From: Candidatus Sordicultor aquaticus | Lineage (GTDB): Bacteria; Atribacterota; Atribacteria; Atribacterales; Caldatribacteriaceae | Assembly (NCBI GenBank): GCA_018056825.1 | Contig: JAGPEW010000055.1 | Location: forward strand, 1-5,764 | Length of the DNA: 5,764 nt | Direction: 5' to 3' | Shown here: positions 1 through 4,548 of the stretch, in pieces | Position numbering within the stretch: the first letter of the stretch is position 1 | Layout: each line of letters starts with the position of its first letter | Notes under the pieces: model-generated | Databases searched by the model: none | The model's input: the letters and a program-made list of their open reading frames with translations, nothing else | What the model was told of the DNA's origin: nothing | Made by a program: the position numbers and the translations under genes

Positions 1-2
1 TT

Positions 3-164
3 CGAGAAGAAACAAGTAAAGAAGAGCTAGAAAAACTGGTTAAAGAGCGTGGGGCACTTTCGGTTCTCTTGATGGTAGTGGCAGGAGGGAAGGGAGATTA
101 TTCTCTTTTCCCGGAGTGGGGAGAAGAAGTGCTCTTACCCTGGGAAGACTGTGAGACTAGATAA
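3..164 (+). CDS. C-terminal fragment of an unrecognised protein (5' end outside window)
   Basis: An open frame enters from the left edge and ends at TAA 162-164, leaving 53 residues. The visible part has a charged helix-like stretch (SKEELEKLVKERG), a hydrophobic segment (LSVLLMVVAGG) and an acidic, Trp-containing tail (LFPEWGEEVLLPWEDCETR). The reading frame is supported by its close packing: the next gene starts 14 nt before this stop, as at the other junctions of this operon. In Bacillus-type genomes the gene before rqcP is the MazG-type protein YabN, but this tail does not look like a MazG C-terminus to me, so I do not assign a function. Confidence is for the presence of a coding fragment, not for its identity. 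Confidence 0.6.
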   Translation, partial: REETSKEELEKLVKERGALSVLLMVVAGGKGDYSLFPEWGEEVLLPWEDCETR

Positions 165-402
165 ATTTCTAAAAGTTTCTTCTTTGATTAAAAGGAGGCC
201 TTTGGCTCAAGTAGCTTGCAAAAGCGGAAAAGTTTTAGTAAATGGAAAAGTGGCTAAACCGGGGACAGAGCTTAATTTAGGAGATGAAATTACAGTTTTT
301 ACTCCCACCTACCAGATAGTGGTGCGGGTGAAAAATTTGGAAGGTAGAGAAAAAGGAGAGGCCCTATACGAGGTGTTAAAAAAGGAGAAAATAGAAGAGT
401 GA
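151..402 (+). CDS. rqcP: RqcP/YabO-type S4-domain RNA-binding protein
   Basis: This 83-residue protein is essentially one S4 RNA-binding domain plus a short tail. The N-terminus RLDKFLKVSSLIKRR (residues 2-16), the turn SGKVLVNGKVAKPG (25-38) and GDEI (44-47) are the S4 signature, and the tail ALYEVLKKEK (71-80) resembles Bacillus YabO, which is about 86 residues. In that family the protein binds stalled 50S-peptidyl-tRNA complexes and works with RqcH in adding C-terminal alanine tails during ribosome-associated quality control. The GTG start gives the canonical MRLDKFL beginning; it lies 14 nt inside the upstream frame and has only a weak Shine-Dalgarno match, so translation is probably coupled to the upstream gene. 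The related heat-shock protein Hsp15 is longer and has a basic tail that is absent here. The RqcH partner is not in the window. Confidence 0.88.
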   Translation: MRLDKFLKVSSLIKRRPLAQVACKSGKVLVNGKVAKPGTELNLGDEITVFTPTYQIVVRVKNLEGREKGEALYEVLKKEKIEE

Positions 403-1550
403 GGATATTGGTTGCTCCTGATTCCTTTAAAGGTAGTTTAAAGAGCACTGAAGTTGCTTCGTTGATTAAAAAAGGGCTGCAGAGGGTGGATGAGAGCTGG
501 CTAATAGTAGAGCGGCCTTTAGCTGATGGAGGAGAAGGTACGATAGAGGTGTTAGTGCAAGGAACAAAAGGTAAAATGATAGAAAAAGAAGTAACTGGCC
601 CTCGAGGAGAGAAGGTAAAAGCTCATATTGGAGTGATATCTAACGAAGAGATAGCAGTTTTAGAAATGGCCGAAGTGGCAGGGCTAACGCTTCTTCCACC
701 TGAGGAAAGAAATCCCCGTTTTACCACTACCTACGGGGTAGGGGAACTGATAAAAGAGGCAGTAAATTTGGGATTTCGCCATATCATATTAGGAATAGGG
801 GGCAGTGCTACCAACGACGGGGGAATGGGAGCACTGAGAGCTCTGGGAGTAAAATTTTTTGACCAGGAAGGGAGAGAGCTAAAAGGAGAGGGTGATGATT
901 TACTCCTCCTCTCTTCTATTGACTCTCAACATTTATTTAAGAAACCAGAAGGAGTGGAACTGATTATTGCCTGTGACGTGAAGAACCCCCTTTACGGAGA
1001 AGAAGGGGCGGCTTATGTTTATGGTCCACAGAAAGGGGCTAATCCTGAAGAGGTAGAAATGTTAGACCGAGGTTTACGTAATTATGCTCGATTAGTTAAA
1101 GAACACACCGGAATAGAAATCGACTATTTACCGGGTGCAGGGGCAGCAGGAGGGATAGGAGCAGGATTATATGCCTTTTGGGGGGCAAAATTTACCTCTG
1201 GTATTCAATTGATTATGGATATTTTAGGTGTGGAAGAAGAAATTAAAAAAGCAGACTTAGTAATAAGTGGAGAGGGAAAAGTTGATAAACAATCTCTTTA
1301 TGGTAAAGTAGTGAGTGGAGTGAAAGAAAAATGTGAGAGATGGGGAAAACCTCTCCTTTTGGTAGGAGGGAAAATTACTGAAGAAGCTTTTACTCTCTGG
1401 GAAGATAAAGTTTTAGCTCTCTTTTCCCTAGCTAATGGTCCTATGAGCGAAGAAGAAGCCTTTAAAAAAGCACCTTTTCTTTTAGAGCACTTATCTTTTA
1501 ACTTAGGAAGAGTATGGAAAGGAGGAGGAATGTGGTGCCTAAAAAAATAG
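399..1550 (+). CDS. glxK: Glycerate 2-kinase (GlxK/GarK family)
   Basis: The 383-residue product has the usual length for the type I glycerate kinase family. This enzyme phosphorylates D-glycerate with ATP in the cytoplasm, giving 2-phosphoglycerate in the best studied bacterial members. Family motifs occur in order: APDSFKGSL (6-14), DGGEGT (43-48), GIGGSATNDGG (132-142), CDVKNPLYG (192-200), YGPQKGA (208-214), the glycine-rich GAGAAGGIGAG (246-256) and GEGKVDKQSLYGK (291-303). The GTG start yields the canonical MRILVAPDSFKGS and overlaps the rqcP stop as GTGA; AAAGGAG at 381-387 serves as ribosome binding site. Enolase, the enzyme that consumes 2-phosphoglycerate, lies one gene downstream, which supports the 2-kinase assignment by context. 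The product position (2- versus 3-phosphoglycerate) cannot be proved from sequence, and older annotations used both names. Confidence 0.93.
   Translation: MRILVAPDSFKGSLKSTEVASLIKKGLQRVDESWLIVERPLADGGEGTIEVLVQGTKGKMIEKEVTGPRGEKVKAHIGVISNEEIAVLEMAEVAGLTLLPPEERNPRFTTTYGVGELIKEAVNLGFRHIILGIGGSATNDGGMGALRALGVKFFDQEGRELKGEGDDLLLLSSIDSQHLFKKPEGVELIIACDVKNPLYGEEGAAYVYGPQKGANPEEVEMLDRGLRNYARLVKEHTGIEIDYLPGAGAAGGIGAGLYAFWGAKFTSGIQLIMDILGVEEEIKKADLVISGEGKVDKQSLYGKVVSGVKEKCERWGKPLLLVGGKITEEAFTLWEDKVLALFSLANGPMSEEEAFKKAPFLLEHLSFNLGRVWKGGGMWCLKK
1518..1528 (+). promoter_or_regulatory. Strong double Shine-Dalgarno that sets the start of the cyclophilin-like gene
   Basis: The run AAAGGAGGAGG holds two overlapping AGGAGG cores inside the last codons of glxK. 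It rules out the upstream ATG at 1514, which would place the ribosome binding site inside the coding region. It points instead to the tandem GTG codons at 1532 and 1535, which lie 6 and 9 nt after the first core. Confidence 0.75.
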
Positions 1551-1936
1551 AGTTTTCCTTTCCTGGAAAGGGAATTGCAATAGAAGCAGAGCTTAATGAT
1601 AATTCCCTATCAGAAGAGATTTTCCGTGTTTTACCCCTCGAGGCACGAGTTAATCGGTGGGGGAAGGAAATCTATTTTACTATTCCCCTGCGGAGTTCTA
1701 TCATTTCTCCTCAAGAAGTGGTGGAGGAAGGTGATATAGCTTATTGGCCGGATGGCGCTTGTCTTTGTATTTTCTTTGGTCCTACTCCCGTGAGTAAAGG
1801 AAAAGAAATTAGGCCGGCCAGTGCAGTGGAAGTAGTGGGAAAAGTCCTTTCTCCTTGGAATATTCTGGATAAAATACCTGAAGGTAGCATAGTAAAAGTT
1901 AGCCAATTTGATAGAAAGGGAGTTGATAGAGAATGA
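1535..1936 (+). CDS. Cyclophilin-like fold protein (TM1367/DUF369 family)
   Basis: This 133-residue protein (start GTG 1535, or 1532 as alternative) matches the small cyclophilin-like family typified by Thermotoga TM1367, common in thermophilic bacteria and archaea. Visible family signatures are LPLEARVNRWGKEIYF (33-48), the core GDIAYWPDGACLCIFFGPTP (66-85) and EIRPASAVEVVGKV (91-104). The fold is related to peptidyl-prolyl isomerases, but a catalytic role is not established for this family and I assign no reaction. No signal peptide or membrane segment is visible, so it should be cytoplasmic. It overlaps glxK by 16 nt and its TGA overlaps the enolase ATG (ATGA), placing it between two consecutive glycerate-to-PEP enzymes. 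Two cysteines lie at residues 76 and 78 (CLC). Family assignment is fairly sure; function is unknown. Confidence 0.82.
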   Translation: MPKKIEFSFPGKGIAIEAELNDNSLSEEIFRVLPLEARVNRWGKEIYFTIPLRSSIISPQEVVEEGDIAYWPDGACLCIFFGPTPVSKGKEIRPASAVEVVGKVLSPWNILDKIPEGSIVKVSQFDRKGVDRE

Positions 1937-3219
1937 GTACTATTTTTGATGTTCATGCTCGAGAGATTCTTGATTCTCGAGGAAACCCCACAGTAGAAGT
2001 AGATGTAACTTTAGCATCGGGAGCTTTTGGCCGAGCAGCTGTACCTTCTGGAGCTTCCACCGGCACTTTTGAAGCGATAGAATTGCGAGATGGTGATAAA
2101 AGACGTTATTTGGGTAAAGGAGTGCGCAAGGCGGTAGAGAATGTTAATCAAATTATCGCTCCGGAAATCATTGGTTTAGATGCGCTAGACCAAGCAGTTG
2201 TGGATAAAACTCTTATTGAATTAGACGGAACACCCAATAAAGGTAAATTAGGAGCCAATGCCATTTTGGGAGTTTCTTTGGCAGTGGCTAAGGCAGCGGC
2301 TGATTATAGCGGGCTCTCTCTTTATCGTTACTTGGGGGGAACTAATGCTCGAGAGTTGCCCGTTCCTCTTATGAATATTTTGAACGGAGGAAAACATGCT
2401 GATAGTGGGGTAGATATCCAGGAATTTATGATTGTTCCCTGCGGTGCTCGTTCTTTTAGTGAGAGTTTAAGAATGGGAGTGGAAGTCTTTCATAATTTGG
2501 CTAAAGTTTTAAAACGAAGTGGTTACTCGACCGGAGTGGGAGATGAAGGAGGCTTTGCACCTAATCTTCATTCTTCCGAGGCAGCTATTGAAGTAATACT
2601 GGAAGCTATACAGCTGGCTGGCTATGAGCCGGGTAAAGATGTTTATTTAGCTTTAGACACTGCTGCTTCTGAACTGTACAAAGATGGAATATACGTTTTT
2701 GAGCGAGAAGGAGTACGCCGTAACGTAGAGGAAATGATTGATTTTTACCGCCGTTTGGTGGAGAAGTATCCCATCATCTCTATCGAGGATGGTCTAGCTG
2801 AAGAAGACTGGGAAGGGTGGAAAAAGCTGACCTTTGCTTTGGGTGATAAGGTGCAATTGGTAGGCGATGACTTATTTGTAACTAATAAAGAGAGATTGCT
2901 TCGAGGGATTAAAGAGAAATGTTGTAATTCCATTCTTATTAAGCTAAATCAAATTGGGACTCTTACTGAAACTTTAGAAACTATTGAAATAGCTAAGAGA
3001 GCTGGATATACTTCCGTTATTTCTCATCGCTCCGGGGAAACTGAAGACAGTACCATTGCTGATCTCGCAGTGGGGTGCAATGCTGGCCAAATAAAAACTG
3101 GTTCTCTATGCCGCTCGGAGAGGACGGCTAAGTACAATCAGCTATTGAGAATCGAGGAAGAGTTGGATAATGCCGCTATTTTCCGAGGAAAAGAGGTTTT
3201 CAAAGTTACCAGCTATTGA
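1933..3219 (+). CDS. eno: Enolase (phosphopyruvate hydratase)
   Basis: The 428-residue protein is full length for bacterial enolase, which interconverts 2-phosphoglycerate and phosphoenolpyruvate in glycolysis and gluconeogenesis and in many bacteria is also associated with the RNA degradosome. The expected active-site residues are present: mobile-loop SGAST (39-43), H155, E164 in IQEF, proton donor E205 in GDEGG, Mg2+ ligands D242 (ALDTAASE), E285 (SIEDG) and D312 (GDDLF), base K337 (LIKLNQIG), H365-R366-S367 and K388. The ATG overlaps the upstream stop by 4 nt, so translation is coupled. Small departures from common sequences are ADSGVDIQEF (156-165, often ADNNVD) and TGSLCRSERTAKYNQL (389-404). 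Neither removes a catalytic residue. The C-terminus contains the start of the next gene. Confidence 0.98.
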   Translation: MSTIFDVHAREILDSRGNPTVEVDVTLASGAFGRAAVPSGASTGTFEAIELRDGDKRRYLGKGVRKAVENVNQIIAPEIIGLDALDQAVVDKTLIELDGTPNKGKLGANAILGVSLAVAKAAADYSGLSLYRYLGGTNARELPVPLMNILNGGKHADSGVDIQEFMIVPCGARSFSESLRMGVEVFHNLAKVLKRSGYSTGVGDEGGFAPNLHSSEAAIEVILEAIQLAGYEPGKDVYLALDTAASELYKDGIYVFEREGVRRNVEEMIDFYRRLVEKYPIISIEDGLAEEDWEGWKKLTFALGDKVQLVGDDLFVTNKERLLRGIKEKCCNSILIKLNQIGTLTETLETIEIAKRAGYTSVISHRSGETEDSTIADLAVGCNAGQIKTGSLCRSERTAKYNQLLRIEEELDNAAIFRGKEVFKVTSY

Positions 3220-3508
3220 AAAGGGATGGGAAAAATTTTTATTTCTCATCTTTTTGGCGCTATGCCTATTTTCTTTTAATTTGCGCCTGAGTAATAAGTT
3301 GGTAGATTATTTTACTCTGAGTAAGGAAATGAAAGAGTTAGAAGAAAAAGAAAGAGTACTATCTGAAGAAGTAGAGAAATTAGAAAAGGAAAAAGAATAT
3401 TTGGGTGAGGATTGGTATATAGAAAAATTAGCTCGAGAACGGTTGCAATTGATTAAACCAGGAGAAATAGTAGTAAAAGTTATCAATCCCCAATCCCAGG
3501 AGCATTGA
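3170..3508 (+). CDS. divIC: Septum formation initiator family protein (FtsB/DivIC type)
   Basis: The 112-residue product has the single-pass layout of FtsB/DivIC. A short N-terminal tail precedes a hydrophobic membrane segment (about 23-37), then a Glu/Lys-rich coiled coil (about 48-79) and the family box YIEKLARERL (83-92) followed by KPGE (96-99). In the family it sits in the inner membrane and joins FtsL/DivIB-FtsQ in the divisome to activate septal wall synthesis. The only ATG in frame ahead of the membrane segment lies 50 nt inside enolase, with GAGG at 3154-3157 as a loose ribosome binding site. The other possible start, ATT 3215, has no good site, so the long overlap is probably real though unusual. 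The stop codon is embedded in a promoter -35 element. FtsB and DivIC are homologous and cannot be separated here. Confidence 0.88.
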   Translation: MPLFSEEKRFSKLPAIEKGWEKFLFLIFLALCLFSFNLRLSNKLVDYFTLSKEMKELEEKERVLSEEVEKLEKEKEYLGEDWYIEKLARERLQLIKPGEIVVKVINPQSQEH

Positions 3509-3533
3509 CAATCTTTGTCTTTCTCTCTATAAT
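3505..3533 (+). promoter_or_regulatory. Consensus-perfect sigma-70/sigma-A promoter for the tRNA gene
   Basis: TTGACA (3505-3510) and TATAAT (3528-3533) are separated by exactly 17 bp, which is the ideal housekeeping promoter. The expected start of transcription is near 3540, about 12 nt before the mature tRNA 5' end, leaving a short leader for RNase P to remove. The -35 box contains the last bases of divIC, including its TGA stop, so no space is lost between the operons. An A/T-rich stretch follows the -10 box. Confidence 0.88.
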
Positions 3534-3551
3534 TTTTTAAAGAAATAAGAT

Positions 3552-3629
3552 CGGGGCGTAGCGCAGCTTGGCAAGCGCACTCGCTTGGGGTGCGAGTGGT
3601 CGGCCGTTCAAATCGGCTCGCCCCGACCA
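3552..3629 (+). tRNA. tRNA-Pro, anticodon GGG, CCA encoded
   Basis: The sequence folds into a full cloverleaf. The acceptor stem is CGGGGCG (3552-3558) with CGCCCCG (3619-3625). The D stem is GCGC (3561-3564) with GCGC (3575-3578) around a 10-nt loop. The anticodon stem is CTCGC (3580-3584) with GCGAG (3592-3596), its loop TTGGGGT carrying GGG at 3587-3589. The variable loop has 5 nt. The T stem is GGCCG with CGGCT around TTCAAAT. Discriminator A3626 and CCA 3627-3629 are encoded. C1-G72 with A73 is normal for bacterial tRNA-Pro. It reads CCC and CCU codons. Nineteen of 21 stem pairs are G-C, with one A-U and one G-U, far above the surrounding base composition. Confidence 0.97.
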
Positions 3630-3645
3630 GAGCTTGCGATAACAG

Positions 3646-3661
3646 CCTTTTTACTAAAAGG
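3646..3661 (+). other. Small hairpin that overlaps the dehydrogenase ribosome binding site
   Basis: CCTTTT (3646-3651) can pair with AAAAGG (3656-3661) across the loop TACT. The 3' arm takes in the first half of the Shine-Dalgarno AAAAGGAGG (3656-3664), leaving the last AGG free. With six pairs, four of them A-U, it is weak, and there is no T tract after it, so it is not a terminator. It may only modestly modulate translation, or may be chance. Confidence 0.3.
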
Positions 3662-3664
3662 AGG
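3656..3664 (+). promoter_or_regulatory. Strong ribosome binding site of the short-chain dehydrogenase
   Basis: AAAAGGAGG is a near-perfect anti-16S match, ending 8 nt before the ATG at 3673. It fixes the start codon and indicates high translation potential, independent of the upstream genes. Confidence 0.85.
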
Positions 3665-3672
3665 ATAAGAAG

Positions 3673-4455
3673 ATGCACTCAAACGTCAAAGACCTTTTTA
3701 ACCTGCAAGGAGAAGTAGCTATTGTTACTGGTGGAGCGCAAGGTTTAGGAGAACAAATGGCCGCTGCTTTAGGAGAAGCAGGGGCTCAAGTAGTGGTAGC
3801 AGATTTGAATTTGGAAAAAGCCCAAAAAGTGGCCTCTAATATCCAGTCTTGGGGAGTGGATTCCTTAGCTCTCCGGGTGGATGTTACTAAAAAAGCAGAA
3901 GTAGAAGAAATGGTTAAGAAAACTCTGGAACATTTCGGAAAAATTGATATTCTGGTAACCTCTGCTGGGGTAGGACAATGGATGAAGGCAGAAGAGATGC
4001 CGGAAGAAGACTGGAAAAGAGTTATAGATATAAACTTAAATGGGGTGTTTTTGTGTTGCCAGGCAGTAGGAAGAGAAATGATTAAGAGAAAAAAAGGAAG
4101 CATTATAAATATTTCTTCTATGTCAGCACTGATAGTTAATACTCCTCAAGCTCAATCTCACTATAATTCTTCTAAAGCAGGAGTAATTATGCTTACTAAG
4201 TCTTTAGCCTCAGAGTGGGCTCCTTATAATGTTCGAGTTAACACCATTGCTCCTGGTTATATGGAAACGCAGTTAGTGGGTGACCTTCTAAAGGAATATC
4301 CTGAATATGCTGAACTGTGGAAAAAACTTACTCCCTTTGGTCGTTTAGGTAACCCACAAGAAATTAAAGGTCCTTGTGTTTTTCTGGCTTCTCCCGCTTC
4401 CTCTTATGTTACAGGAAGCGTTTTAGTTATGGATGGAGGCTATACGATATGGTGA
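3673..4455 (+). CDS. Short-chain dehydrogenase/reductase, sugar or polyol type
   Basis: This 260-residue protein is a classical SDR of normal length. It shows the Rossmann cofactor motif TGGAQGLG (19-26), D44 at the end of the second strand (which favours NAD(H) over NADP(H)), D70-V71, the strand-4 motif as TSAG (96-99) where NNAG is usual, N121, catalytic S151 in SSMS (148-151), and Y164-N-S-S-K168. The stretch NTIAPGYMETQL and the C-terminal VTGSVLVMDGGY are also typical. The sequence around the active site resembles gluconate 5-dehydrogenase, arabinitol, galactitol and sorbose reductase-like enzymes, so an NAD-linked oxidation of a sugar alcohol or sugar acid is likely, with the substrate unknown. 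The sugar-type binding protein downstream supports that. It has its own strong ribosome binding site but no separate promoter or upstream terminator, so it is probably transcribed together with the tRNA. Confidence 0.9.
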   Translation: MHSNVKDLFNLQGEVAIVTGGAQGLGEQMAAALGEAGAQVVVADLNLEKAQKVASNIQSWGVDSLALRVDVTKKAEVEEMVKKTLEHFGKIDILVTSAGVGQWMKAEEMPEEDWKRVIDINLNGVFLCCQAVGREMIKRKKGSIINISSMSALIVNTPQAQSHYNSSKAGVIMLTKSLASEWAPYNVRVNTIAPGYMETQLVGDLLKEYPEYAELWKKLTPFGRLGNPQEIKGPCVFLASPASSYVTGSVLVMDGGYTIW

Positions 4456-4548
4456 GGGAGGTGATAGGGAGTTCTGTTTTTAAAGTAAGGTAGTTTGTTT
4501 TCAGCTTTAGAAACTTCAGAAGAATCAAAAGAAAGGAGATGGTTTTTG
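4456..4548 (+). other. Short intergenic gap without a clear promoter or terminator
   Basis: The 93 nt between the dehydrogenase and binding-protein genes contain no hairpin followed by a T run and no convincing -35/-10 pair. Only the ribosome binding site at 4532-4538 stands out. Co-transcription of the two genes is therefore plausible, but a non-consensus promoter cannot be excluded. Confidence 0.5.
4532..4538 (+). promoter_or_regulatory. Ribosome binding site of the ABC binding-protein gene
   Basis: AAAGGAG lies 10 nt before GTG 4549 and 7 nt before the in-frame TTG 4546. Either could start translation, and the difference is a single residue. The ATG at 4539 is out of frame. Confidence 0.65.

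Noticed and set aside
1514..1534. ATG at 1514 as the start of the cyclophilin-like gene
   Set aside because: It would put the strong AAAGGAGGAGG inside the coding region and adds residues MERRRNV that do not look like the family; the GTG at 1535 (or 1532) is correctly spaced.
1631..1956. Minus-strand reading frames opposite the cyclophilin-like gene
   Set aside because: They are shadows of a plus-strand gene with clear family motifs, and have no recognisable domain or ribosome binding site.
3552..3629. tRNA as an integration site for a mobile element
   Set aside because: No integrase gene and no repeat of the tRNA 3' end is present in the window; the downstream genes look like ordinary metabolism with similar base composition.
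3630..3661. Rho-independent terminator after the tRNA
   Set aside because: The only hairpin has mostly A-U pairs and is followed by the ribosome binding site rather than a T run.
3307..3678. Minus-strand reading frame across divIC and the tRNA
   Set aside because: It runs through the antisense of a confident tRNA and a coiled-coil gene; its composition is Ser-rich, as expected for the reverse of Glu/Lys-rich coding.
4452..4493. 13-codon reading frame starting GTGA over the SDR stop
   Set aside because: The overlap imitates the operon style, but the peptide is tiny and unremarkable, and no ribosome binding site is evident.
4472..4515. Possible promoter for the binding-protein gene
   Set aside because: Candidate hexamers (TTCTGT, TTTGTT, TAGAAA) are poor matches with bad spacing; I could not defend a call.
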